Shown here: positions 1 to 8,227 of the stretch, one piece after another | Layout: every line of letters begins with the position of its first letter | Numbering within the stretch: the first letter of the stretch is position 1 | Origin: Pseudomonadota bacterium | GTDB lineage: Bacteria > Myxococcota > Bradymonadia > UBA4248 | Assembly (NCBI GenBank): GCA_017613855.1 | Contig: JAGACY010000430.1 | Location: 1 to 8,637, forward strand | DNA length: 8,637 bases | Reading direction: 5' to 3' | Translations under genes and position numbers: made by a program | The notes under the pieces: generated by a model | What the model saw: the letters and a program-made list of their open reading frames with translations, nothing else | The model's database searches: none | Told to the model about the DNA's origin: nothing

Positions 1-1042
<1,042 letters not shown>

Positions 1043-1059
1043 GTTTACTCACATCATGA

Positions 1060-1080
1060 TTGGCATTGGGTATTTGCCAA
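1060..1080. promoter_or_regulatory. Inverted repeat upstream of the topoisomerase A start
   Basis: TTGGCA and TGCCAA flank a 9-base spacer, giving a 21-bp dyad that ends 18 bp upstream of the topoisomerase start codon. On the minus strand the distal half reads TTGGCA, close to a -35 hexamer, with CATGAT 16 bp downstream as a weak -10; that promoter would leave a very short leader. The dyad could be an operator, but 6-bp arms can occur by chance. Confidence 0.2.
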
Positions 1081-1122
1081 AAAAAATCCGCTGTCATTTA
1101 CCTGAATTTGATTTTTTTGAAA

Positions 1123-1177
1123 AGGGGGGCGGTGGCCCCCCTCGGCGCTATCGCATGCGCGATACGCGCCTCCCCCC
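1123..1177. repeat. REP-like double hairpin, copy 1
   Basis: Two adjacent hairpins are visible. The first is AGGGGGGC-GGTG-GCCCCCCT (1123-1142), perfect over 8 bp. The second (1144-1170) has arms GGCGC+TATCGC and GCGATA+GCGCC around an ATGC loop, with one unpaired C (1165) in the right arm. A run of six C (1172-1177) follows and could pair alternatively with the G run at 1124-1129. The architecture recurs at 8566-8622, with the C bulge in the same place. Extragenic palindromes of this kind can be mobilised by REP-associated tyrosine transposases and can affect supercoiling or transcript ends; none of that is shown here. Confidence 0.5.
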
Positions 1178-1268
1178 ACGACGCCTCAAAGTTTATTGTG
1201 GAAGTTCATTGTAACGATTCAGCCTCTTTGCACACAGGGCATCACTTAAGGCTATGTCGTTTTTAGTG

Positions 1269-1310
1269 ATTCACTATTCACTATTTATTATTCACTATTC
1301 ACTATTCACT
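1269..1310. repeat. Heptad tandem array ATTCACT, six units
   Basis: Six contiguous 7-bp units lie in strict phase. Five are exactly ATTCACT and the third is degenerate (ATTTATT). An array of inverted, more degenerate units lies at 1394-1421. Together they can pair over 30 positions (1282-1311 with 1393-1422): 25 Watson-Crick pairs, one G-T pair and four mismatches. Heptanucleotide short tandem repeats are known from intergenic DNA of filamentous cyanobacteria and some other bacteria; their role is unsettled. Confidence 0.85.
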
Positions 1311-1364
1311 GTCTTTAAGAACAAAAACCACGATTCTTTAGCCATAACCCAGGGAATCCTAATA

Positions 1365-1388
1365 ATTGCACATTGCGCATTGCGCATT
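1365..1388. repeat. Heptad tandem array ATTGCRC, three units plus a partial
   Basis: ATTGCAC, ATTGCGC and ATTGCGC follow one another in 7-bp phase, ending in a partial ATT. The TGCGCA core is itself palindromic, so the array can form small alternative hairpins. It lies in the loop of the larger inverted heptad structure at 1282-1422 but uses an unrelated heptad. Confidence 0.75.
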
Positions 1389-1393
1389 TAATC

Positions 1394-1421
1394 AGTGAAT
1401 ACGTAATAGTGAATAACGAAT
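1394..1421. repeat. Inverted heptad array AGTGAAT, four partly degenerate units
   Basis: The units AGTGAAT, ACGTAAT, AGTGAAT and AACGAAT stand in 7-bp phase. AGTGAAT is the reverse complement of ATTCACT, so this is the right arm of the inverted pair with 1269-1310. The units have drifted more than those of the left arm. The array ends 111 bp before the phoH start codon, so the hairpin would be in the phoH leader only if transcription begins upstream of it. Confidence 0.7.
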
Positions 1422-1444
1422 AATTTTACGAGGCAGAGTCTCGG

Positions 1445-1474
1445 TTGAATCCTTTTCGCAATATCTGGTCATAA
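1445..1474 (+). promoter_or_regulatory. Weak sigma-70-like promoter candidate for phoH-pgpH
   Basis: TTGAAT (1445-1450) and TCATAA (1469-1474) are 18 bp apart and would start transcription about 50 bp before phoH. The -35 matches four of six consensus positions and the -10 is poor. In this AT-rich stretch other pairings are possible. Confidence 0.2.
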
Positions 1475-1532
1475 AAGTTAAAATCGGGTAATCTCTGTTC
1501 ATTTTGGGGGATGGATCATTAAAGAGGTAATT

Positions 1533-2477
1533 ATGGCGCGTACGGAGATAGAGTTTCCGAGTTTGCCCAATGCACGGCTGCTTTATGGCATGCGCGAGGG
1601 CAATCTTCGCTTTTTGGAATCCGAATTGAATCTGGAAATCAAGACCCAGGGCAATGTTGTGAGCCTGACGGGCGGGAGTGCTGATCTTGAGTGTGCCCGA
1701 AAACTTTTGGTTGCACTTTACGAAGAAGCCAAGACCAATCGGGATATTACAGTTGCCGATTTTTCGGAACAGCTCGAGGCTCTGCGTGGGGGTGAGACGG
1801 CCGGTTTGGCCGGCGTCGTATGCATGACGACGGATCACCGCGCCATCCGTGCAAAGACCGAAAATCAAAAACGCTATGTGCAGGCCATTCGTTCGGATGA
1901 CATCGTCTTTGGTGTCGGTCCCGCCGGTACCGGAAAAACCTATCTCGCCATGGCACTCGCCGTGGATGCTTTGATGCGCAAGAAAGTGAAGCGCATTGTA
2001 CTCGTGCGTCCGGCAGTAGAAGCCGGTGAGCGTCTTGGGTTTTTGCCCGGTGACATGGCCGAAAAGGTCAATCCCTATTTGAGGCCATTATTTGATGCAC
2101 TTTATGATATGGTCGATGTCGACAGGGCACAGCACTGGCTGAGCCAGGGAGCCATTGAGGTTGCACCGCTCGCTTTTATGCGCGGCCGCACACTCAACAG
2201 TTCCTTTATCATTCTCGATGAGGCACAGAATTCGACGCAGGAACAAATGAAGATGTTCCTTACACGACTGGGGTTCGGCTCTAAAGCTGTGATTACCGGG
2301 GATTTGACGCAGACTGATCTCGTCGGGGACGTGCGATCCGGATTGTCTCAGGCCGTTGAAATACTCGATAATGTCGAAGGTATTTCGGTGATTCGACTAT
2401 CGGATCGCGATATCGTCCGCCATCCTCTCGTGCAGAAAATTGTACTCGCCTACGAACGTGCCCAGAAAGTAGGATAA
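1533..2477 (+). CDS. phoH: PhoH-family ATPase (PhoL/YbeZ type)
   Basis: This cytoplasmic P-loop ATPase has 314 residues, close to the usual family length. Residues 1-75 match the small N-terminal domain of PhoH proteins (LYGMREGNLRFLE). The PhoH ATPase domain covers about 100-310: Walker A GPAGTGKT (129-136), the LVRPAVEAGERLGFLPGD segment (157-174), Walker B IILDEAQN (226-233), ITGD (254-257) and the arginine-rich RLSDRDIVRHPLV (288-300). Family members are associated with RNA metabolism and, with the endoribonuclease YbeY, with 16S rRNA maturation. The start is supported by an AGAGG Shine-Dalgarno five bases upstream. pgpH begins 16 bp after the stop codon, so the two are probably cotranscribed, an arrangement common in many phyla. 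All key motifs are intact. Confidence 0.96.
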   Translation: MARTEIEFPSLPNARLLYGMREGNLRFLESELNLEIKTQGNVVSLTGGSADLECARKLLVALYEEAKTNRDITVADFSEQLEALRGGETAGLAGVVCMTTDHRAIRAKTENQKRYVQAIRSDDIVFGVGPAGTGKTYLAMALAVDALMRKKVKRIVLVRPAVEAGERLGFLPGDMAEKVNPYLRPLFDALYDMVDVDRAQHWLSQGAIEVAPLAFMRGRTLNSSFIILDEAQNSTQEQMKMFLTRLGFGSKAVITGDLTQTDLVGDVRSGLSQAVEILDNVEGISVIRLSDRDIVRHPLVQKIVLAYERAQKVG

Positions 2478-2493
2478 TTAAGGTAAAAGCGAT

Positions 2494-5400
2494 ATGGATG
2501 AACATCGCCAGCGTGAATCGCTCAGTTTCGAAAAAATAAGCAGGAAAAAGCCCAGGAGCAAGTACCTGACCTGGAGCCTGAACAATCCATTGTTGGTTGG
2601 GGCATATATTGCTTTGGTCATTGTCTGCTCGGTGCTCGTCATCGGCGGGAATGTCGGTTCCCAGCCCGGGACGATTGATAAAGCGGATATCGGCACGATT
2701 GCTGCACATGATTACAAAGCCCCCAGGGATTTTACTTTTAAGAGCGTCGATCGTGCTGCAACGGAAAAAATCCGGCAGGAAAGGGTTTCGTCGGTACTGC
2801 CTATTTATCGTTGGAATACGGGTTATCACGAGGCGGTTCTGGCTCGTATTCACAAAGCTTTTGAGCAGATGCGTGATGGGGCAGACCTCGAAGTGGAGCG
2901 CTTAAAAAAGACGCGTGCCCCAAGAGAAAATGAAAGTGAGTTTACGCAGTCATCTCCCGAAAGACAGGCATGGGCAGACACTTTAATGCAGTTGTTTGGC
3001 GGGGAAAAGGTCTTTAAAGATTTTGTCTCCACTCGGGAACTGACTGAGGATGAAATTGCAAGCGGCCTGAATACATGGAGCCGTGAACATAAAAGTGTTT
3101 TTGTCAATGCCGTCGGTTATGATCTTGGCGATGAGGCTTATCAATGGCTTGTGTCCGAACAGTTTTCGGAGTTCATCGAAGAGGGACTGCTTCAGGAGTT
3201 TGATACGGTACTCGGGCAAATGATCGTTGCCTCGCGGGATTCGCTGGATGCTGTTGAGAATTTTACTATCTATGATTCGAATGGCAAACGTGATGTTTCT
3301 GATAAAACCAAAGTGACTTCACAGGCAGATGCCGAAGAACGTTTGACACGACTGTTGAAACTGCGTTTCCCGCAGATTCCGGAAAGTATTTTGGATTATT
3401 TTAAACAGTTTGTAAGGCCGAACCTGGAGTTTGACGAAACCGAAACCCATCGTGAAAAACAGAATGTCAGCGCTACAACTGCAGAATTGCTCATTCTCGA
3501 AGAGTATAAAAAAGGTCAGACTATCGTTGCCCGTGGTAATCCCATTGAGCAGAAGCATTACGAAGTCTTTGAACAGGTACAAAGACAAGGTGATTATGAA
3601 AATCGCCATGGTTACTGGGTCGCTTTGGGAATTGTCGTACTCATTCTGCTCTTTATGAGTTGGCGTTCTATTTTGGCAGAAACTGCAAAACGTCAGAAAA
3701 TGCGCGATGTCGTTTATATGGCGACGAGCGTTTTGATGTATACCGCGCTTCTGCGTTTGAGCGTTTTGCTGTGCAATGTTTTGGGGACGGTCTATCACTG
3801 GCCGTATTCCCTTTTGCTGATATTCCCGTTTGCATGCGGTCCGATGCTTTTGCGTGTCGTTATTAATCGATACTATGCCTACCTTTTTGCGGTTTGTTCG
3901 GTGGTTTTGACTGGGCTCATCGTCGAGGACGGAATGATCCTGACATACGCTATTGTGAGCAGTATGGCCGGATGTCTGCTTATGGTGCGCCCCAAACGCA
4001 GTAATGTCATATTTAAGCGCGGATTTCTGATGGGAGGGATTTCTGCATTGATGGCGCTCGGCATTTATTTGCTCCGGGGCACCAATATGACAGAAGCGGA
4101 TTACTGTGTGGTATTTCTGCTCGGGCTTGGAAGCGGAATGCTTGCAACAGGTGTGCTCATGATTGGATTACCTGTTGCAGAAAGTATTTTTGGGTATGTG
4201 ACTTCGAATAAACTGCTCGAGCTCTCGAACCTTGAGCATCCGGCACTTAAGACGCTCTTCCTCGAAGCCCCCGGAACGTATCAACATTCCATTATGGTTG
4301 GTTCGCTCAATGAGGCCGCTGCCGAGGCCATCGGTGCCAATGCCGTTCTTGCCCGAGTCGGCGGCTACTATCACGATATCGGCAAAGTCAAGAATGCTCA
4401 GTACTTTGCCGAGAATCAACGCGGCGACAACCCTCATAACAGACTCAAACCCAACATGAGTGCGCTGATCTTAAAGGCCCATGAACGCGATGGTCTTGAG
4501 ATTGCAAAGAAATACAAGCTTCCTCAGGACATCATGGATTTTATTGCAACGCACCATGGAACGAGCCGCATTGAGTATTTTTATCAGCGTGCCAAGGAAC
4601 AGCAGGAGCGTGTTCACGAAGAAGACTATCGCTATCCGGGGCCCCGTCCTCAAACACGAGAAACGGGCATCTGTATGGTTTCGGACAGTGTCGAAGCTGC
4701 TGTGCGTTCATTGCCGGACAAAAGTCCCGACAAAATACTCGTCCTCGTCCGCAAGCTCATCAACAGCAAATTTGCGGATGGTCAGTTTGACGAATGCGAT
4801 CTGACCCTGCGCGATCTGAATGATATTGCCAATGCATTGCTCGGTATTTTGAATGCTTTTTATCATCATCGTCCTGAATACCCCGATCAGAAGAAAGAAC
4901 GCGAAAGAATCGAAGCCGAAAAACGTGAAAAATTAGAAGCTGAAAAGAAAGCGCAGGAAGCTTCGAATGATAAACAGGATGAGAACGGAAAATCTTCGAG
5001 TGAAAAGAATGAGCAGGCGCCGGAATTGGTGAATGCAGCAAAGAAAAATGATAAGGCTGCCGAAAAAACAACAGATAATAAATCTGCCTCTAAAAATGAA
5101 AAAATTGATAAAGAAAAAGAAGATAGATCTATTAAAGATAAGAGTGATAAATCGGATAAAACCTCAAAGGATAAGGATGATAACAGAGAGGATAAGTCTC
5201 TGAAAGATAAGTCCGAATCCAAAGAAGACCGCCCTGCCAAAGATAAGTCTGAAGCCAAAGAGGATAAATCATCCAAAGATAGGACTGAGACGAAAGAAGA
5301 TAAAAAAGAAAAGGCCGGTAAAGAAGATAAGTCTGTAAAAGGAAAGTCGGATAAAGCAGATAAATCCGATATGAAAGATGATAAAGGGGCCAATGGCAAA

Positions 5401-5766
5401 CAGGACAAATCTGCCGGTCTGGAAAAATCATCTGATAAGAATGATAAAGCTGCCGAAGAAAAAGCGGACAAAGAACGTTCATCGAAAGAAAATGCTTCTG
5501 TAGCCAAAGCAGAGCGTCATTCTGAAAGTGTCGATGATGCACAGCAATCCAAAGCGGCAGCTCAGGACTCGACAGAGAATGCAGATATAAATTCGGATCG
5601 CAGTTCTGTGGTCGAAACTGAAGAAGCCAATGAACTGCTCAAGGAGTCTCCCGAAGAACTTGCGGATGACGCTGGAGTTGACAAAGATGCACCGTCGCCG
5701 GCTCCCATTCAGGATACTTATGAACTGACATTCTCGAGTCAGGTCGATGTATTTAAAAAGACGTAA
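2494..5766 (+). CDS. pgpH: 7TM-HD family cyclic-di-AMP phosphodiesterase (PgpH/YqfF type) with long charged C-terminal tail
   Basis: This 1090-residue membrane protein resembles PgpH/YqfF, which hydrolyses the second messenger c-di-AMP on the cytoplasmic side. In order: one membrane segment (about 31-52), an extracytoplasmic 7TMR-HDED domain (about 55-370), seven membrane segments (about 373-565) and an HD domain (about 590-790). The metal and catalytic residues are all present: His598 (TYQHS), His627-Asp628 (YYHDIGK), His663, His687-His688 (ATHHGT) and Asp731. Typical members end near 710-800 residues, shortly after FYHHRPEYP (789-796). Here about 290 more residues follow, rich in Lys, Asp, Ser and Glu, including four 12-residue repeats (892-939), then an acidic segment and a less biased end (SPAPIQDTYELTF). 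The tail is in frame without stops and probably disordered and cytoplasmic; its role is unknown. The start follows AAGG 16 bp after phoH. Product identity is firm; c-di-AMP specificity is inferred from family. Confidence 0.95.
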   Translation: MDEHRQRESLSFEKISRKKPRSKYLTWSLNNPLLVGAYIALVIVCSVLVIGGNVGSQPGTIDKADIGTIAAHDYKAPRDFTFKSVDRAATEKIRQERVSSVLPIYRWNTGYHEAVLARIHKAFEQMRDGADLEVERLKKTRAPRENESEFTQSSPERQAWADTLMQLFGGEKVFKDFVSTRELTEDEIASGLNTWSREHKSVFVNAVGYDLGDEAYQWLVSEQFSEFIEEGLLQEFDTVLGQMIVASRDSLDAVENFTIYDSNGKRDVSDKTKVTSQADAEERLTRLLKLRFPQIPESILDYFKQFVRPNLEFDETETHREKQNVSATTAELLILEEYKKGQTIVARGNPIEQKHYEVFEQVQRQGDYENRHGYWVALGIVVLILLFMSWRSILAETAKRQKMRDVVYMATSVLMYTALLRLSVLLCNVLGTVYHWPYSLLLIFPFACGPMLLRVVINRYYAYLFAVCSVVLTGLIVEDGMILTYAIVSSMAGCLLMVRPKRSNVIFKRGFLMGGISALMALGIYLLRGTNMTEADYCVVFLLGLGSGMLATGVLMIGLPVAESIFGYVTSNKLLELSNLEHPALKTLFLEAPGTYQHSIMVGSLNEAAAEAIGANAVLARVGGYYHDIGKVKNAQYFAENQRGDNPHNRLKPNMSALILKAHERDGLEIAKKYKLPQDIMDFIATHHGTSRIEYFYQRAKEQQERVHEEDYRYPGPRPQTRETGICMVSDSVEAAVRSLPDKSPDKILVLVRKLINSKFADGQFDECDLTLRDLNDIANALLGILNAFYHHRPEYPDQKKERERIEAEKREKLEAEKKAQEASNDKQDENGKSSSEKNEQAPELVNAAKKNDKAAEKTTDNKSASKNEKIDKEKEDRSIKDKSDKSDKTSKDKDDNREDKSLKDKSESKEDRPAKDKSEAKEDKSSKDRTETKEDKKEKAGKEDKSVKGKSDKADKSDMKDDKGANGKQDKSAGLEKSSDKNDKAAEEKADKERSSKENASVAKAERHSESVDDAQQSKAAAQDSTENADINSDRSSVVETEEANELLKESPEELADDAGVDKDAPSPAPIQDTYELTFSSQVDVFKKT
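5167..5310 (+). repeat. Four 36-bp in-frame repeats in the pgpH tail
   Basis: Four consecutive 12-residue units encode residues 892-939 of PgpH: KDKDDNREDKSL, KDKSESKEDRPA, KDKSEAKEDKSS and KDRTETKEDKKE. They share K-D-[KR] at the start and E-D-[KR] near the end. The surrounding tail (about 800-1010) has looser versions of the same KDK/DKS wording. The DNA is strongly purine-biased on the plus strand, which favours slippage and length variation between strains. Confidence 0.75.
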
Positions 5767-5779
5767 TATCCCCAAAATC

Positions 5780-5819
5780 CTCATTCCCATGGGTTGTGTT
5801 GAATCCATGTGGATATGAG
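5780..5819. other. Bulged stem-loop in the convergent pgpH/lipoprotein gap
   Basis: CTCAT+TCC+CATGG (5780-5792) pairs with CCATG+GGA+ATGAG (5805-5819), a 13-bp stem with two single T bulges and a 12-base loop. On the minus strand it is followed by GATTTT, so it could act as a late terminator for the lipoprotein transcript. On the plus strand there is no U tract, so I do not claim it as an intrinsic terminator of pgpH. It lies 14 bp past the pgpH stop codon. Confidence 0.35.
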
Positions 5820-5849
5820 TTAAGATCGTCAAAATCTCCACACTCGTAC

Positions 5850-5877
5850 AAAAGAGCCTTAAAATATCGATTTAAGG
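5850..5877 (-). terminator. Weak intrinsic terminator candidate at the lipoprotein gene end
   Basis: On the minus strand CCTTAAA and TTTAAGG enclose a 7-base loop and overlap the lipoprotein stop codon; CTCTTTTG follows. The stem is AT-rich and the T run is only four bases, so termination strength would be low. Confidence 0.3.
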
Positions 5878-8219
5878 AGAGAATCCATCTCATCGGAGCG
5901 ATATTTGCTCGGGGTATAGGTGAAGAACATATTATAATAGGTTTCGGCTTTAGCTTTGTCTGGTTGAATATTTAATTTATTAATATCTATTTCGGAATAA
6001 TCATGAAAATGCAGAGATTTATTATATCCGGAATAAAGTGCGGCCAGCAAGGCCTGAGCATACGTATGTCCTGCATTTGCGGCTTTTTCAAGATAAACCA
6101 GTATCCCTTTGTCTATTGGTTCAGCATCGGGTTTGATGATGCCATCATTTAATAAGAGTGCATATTGATAGCATGCTTCCGGATGATTGATTTGTATCAG
6201 TTCGTTCAGGAGCGTTATCCCCTGGGCGTAGGATGCGTCTTCGTTGATATATTCGATGGCCAGGGTGAGTTTGGCTTCATCATTGCCCAGGTTTGCCGAT
6301 TTTTGCAGATATTCTATAGTTTTTTCTCGGTTTTTAATGCGTCCATGGTATGCCGCAGACCATCTTAACCCTTCAAGAAAGAGGATTTCCGGATCTTTTA
6401 CAGATTCGCATGTTCCGTTGCTTGCACAGAAATGATCCTCGCCACACTGAGAATCCTCGTGACAGCGGCATTTATTGTCTTTCTGTTCGAGAGTGCCGCA
6501 TAAGGATTCATCCAGATTGATGCATCCAAAACGGGCAGAGCATTCGTATCCTTCGCCGCACGAGTCTCGGTTGCATCCGCAAATACCAAAATCACTGCAC
6601 ACCTGCCCGGATGGACAATCACTGTCGTGCCAGCAAAAATCGGAAGTATAGATAATATCGTTGTATGAGATTTGCCCAGACAAATAATAGCTGAACTCAG
6701 GATTGAGGTACTTTTGGCGGTGCGTATCCATGCAGATATGCAGGCTTTTGTTGCACCAGGATCCCGAGTCACACTCATCGTGTGCTGTGCAATAGTTGGG
6801 GGTGGTTGTGTAATACCCCATTTCACGCAGTTTAGAACGCCTGGTCGCTTGTTTTTGAATATCCGCATCGGCGGTATGGCCTTTAGGCAACGCTTCATCT
6901 TTGAAGGTTTTGGCATAGCTGTCGGTTGGCCGAAGGCCTACTAAATCCATTTGTATTGCTTTGCACTGATTATGGATACAGTATTCTCCATAGCAGCAAT
7001 CCAGGACATCTGTACATTGAATGGGTTCGCACTTTCCTTTGGCGTTGCAGAATGGTGTTTCTGAACTGCAGTCTTCGTCACTCACGCACTGGATGCATTT
7101 GGGGGTGTCGTATTCTATCCAGCCGGGCGGATTGCCGCATACCATGCCCTTTGCACAGTCGGACGATGTGACGCACTCCGCACACTTGTTCTCTTCGTTG
7201 CATTTTCCTCCCGGACAGTCCGAATCCGAGAGACAGGCTACGCATTGATGGTTGTCGCTGCAGCGGCTCGAACCGTAACAATCTTCATCGCTGCTGCACC
7301 CACAGATGCTGTTGATACACCGTCCATGTTTGCACTCACTGTCCTGAGTGCATTCCTGGCAGATACTGTTGAGACATTGTCTGCCGTCGGGACAATCCGT
7401 GTCATTCATGCATGCTTTGCGGCTCTCATGATTCAGGCAGACGTAATTGAGTTCGGCATCTTCGTTGGATAAACACCATTTCTTGTCCAGAGTGGAATAT
7501 TGCTGTGCGTGGGTGTCGAGGCAAACACCGATGCCGACTGTTCCCTGGCAGGTTTTGCCATCCGCGCAGGTGTTATGGCAAAATGCAGAACATTCTCCGT
7601 ACAGGCATATTTCCCCATAGCTGCAATCTGTGGCTTCCTGGCATTTGGCTGGCTCGTTTTTGGGGAAACATGCGCCTTTGCTGCACGTGTTGCCATACCG
7701 GCAGTCGGCGTCTGTTTTGCACATGGCACAATGATTATCAAAACATTTTTCGTATTCCGGGCAGTCCAGGTCTGTCGCGCATTCCCGGCTGACCATGTTG
7801 GTGCATGCTAAAATGTATTCTATTTTGCCGGTTTCGGGATTTTTGCTCTCACTCTGATACATACAGGCATGTCCCGGCGGGCACTGATTGTGTGCCTGAC
7901 ATGTCTGGCCTGCTTCGACTTTGGGCAGAGCTGTTTCTTCGATAGTATCGGCATTATCTGCCGAGATATCTGCATTTGGGACAGATTTGGCTTCTTTGCG
8001 GGCCTGAGCTTTTTGGTAGAAAGAAGCTTCGAAAGAATTTTTGGGGTTATAGGAACAGATGCGTCCATTGGAGAGTTCGAAGAATTCCGTGATGACAGGC
8101 TCACTGGATTGAGGGGCACTTTGATCGGAAGCTGCCGTCTGGACATTGTTGTCCCCAGAACGGGAGCAGGCAGCTAAAAAAACAATCGACATGACAACGG
8201 GAAGTCGTCCGTATTTCAT
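5859..8219 (-). CDS. Cysteine-rich multi-module lipoprotein with C-terminal Sel1-like repeats
   Basis: The product has 786 residues from the chosen start. Residues 1-17 form a lipoprotein signal peptide with lipobox L15-A16-A17-C18; Ser19 at +2 predicts outer-membrane sorting. After a Ser/Ala/Glu-rich linker, residues 107-604 hold about 69 cysteines in some 16 modules of the form C-x5-C-x(4-6)-C-x(4-6)-C, often with D-x-D-C-P (CMNDTDCPDGRQC, CWHDSDCPSGQVC). The even spacing suggests disulphide-bonded mini-domains outside the cytoplasm. Cysteine-poor linkers lie at about 420-476 and 497-528. Residues about 616-735 look like Sel1-type helical repeats (YLQKSANLGNDEAKLTLA, YLEKAANAGHTYAQALLAALY), which usually bind proteins. 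Function is unknown; a surface or adhesion/scaffold role is inference. The ATG at 8219 is preferred over an in-frame ATG at 8246 because it has GGAG eight bases upstream and begins directly with the charged signal-peptide end (MKYGR). The C-terminal end is visibly more AT-rich than the cysteine-rich part. Confidence 0.93.
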   Translation of the reverse strand: MKYGRLPVVMSIVFLAACSRSGDNNVQTAASDQSAPQSSEPVITEFFELSNGRICSYNPKNSFEASFYQKAQARKEAKSVPNADISADNADTIEETALPKVEAGQTCQAHNQCPPGHACMYQSESKNPETGKIEYILACTNMVSRECATDLDCPEYEKCFDNHCAMCKTDADCRYGNTCSKGACFPKNEPAKCQEATDCSYGEICLYGECSAFCHNTCADGKTCQGTVGIGVCLDTHAQQYSTLDKKWCLSNEDAELNYVCLNHESRKACMNDTDCPDGRQCLNSICQECTQDSECKHGRCINSICGCSSDEDCYGSSRCSDNHQCVACLSDSDCPGGKCNEENKCAECVTSSDCAKGMVCGNPPGWIEYDTPKCIQCVSDEDCSSETPFCNAKGKCEPIQCTDVLDCCYGEYCIHNQCKAIQMDLVGLRPTDSYAKTFKDEALPKGHTADADIQKQATRRSKLREMGYYTTTPNYCTAHDECDSGSWCNKSLHICMDTHRQKYLNPEFSYYLSGQISYNDIIYTSDFCWHDSDCPSGQVCSDFGICGCNRDSCGEGYECSARFGCINLDESLCGTLEQKDNKCRCHEDSQCGEDHFCASNGTCESVKDPEILFLEGLRWSAAYHGRIKNREKTIEYLQKSANLGNDEAKLTLAIEYINEDASYAQGITLLNELIQINHPEACYQYALLLNDGIIKPDAEPIDKGILVYLEKAANAGHTYAQALLAALYSGYNKSLHFHDYSEIDINKLNIQPDKAKAETYYNMFFTYTPSKYRSDEMDSLLKSIF

Positions 8220-8227
8220 TGGGGCAT

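Larger units (their letters stand above)
1043..1532. other. Divergent intergenic region between topoisomerase A and phoH, rich in repeats
   Basis: This 490-bp stretch separates two divergently transcribed genes, so promoters for both should lie in it. I see no credible gene: open frames here are short and lack homology I recognise. From left to right it holds a small dyad near the topoisomerase start, a REP-like double hairpin, an unexplained segment (about 1180-1268), six heptads of ATTCACT type, a segment with no recognised content (1312-1364), three heptads of ATTGCRC type, four inverted AGTGAAT-type heptads, and the phoH leader. Confidence 0.8.

Noticed and set aside
1060..1078. Sigma-54-like promoter (TTGGCA ... 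TTGC)
   Set aside because: The GG and GC elements are 12 bases apart instead of the required 10.
1248..1257. AAGGCTATGT shared with the minus strand near 8542-8551, suggesting a composite element with REP and heptads
   Set aside because: Repeated 10-mers are expected by chance in 8.6 kb, and the REP-like elements have the same orientation while this word is inverted, so a composite unit is not supported.
1269..1421. CRISPR-like array
   Set aside because: The repeats are 7 bp, directly adjacent and without spacers.
4887..5507. Minus-strand open frame of 206 codons, rich in Ser, Leu and Asp
   Set aside because: It is the complement of the Lys/Asp/Ser-rich pgpH tail; the repetitive codons keep the opposite strand free of stops. 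It lacks a credible ribosome binding site or domain.
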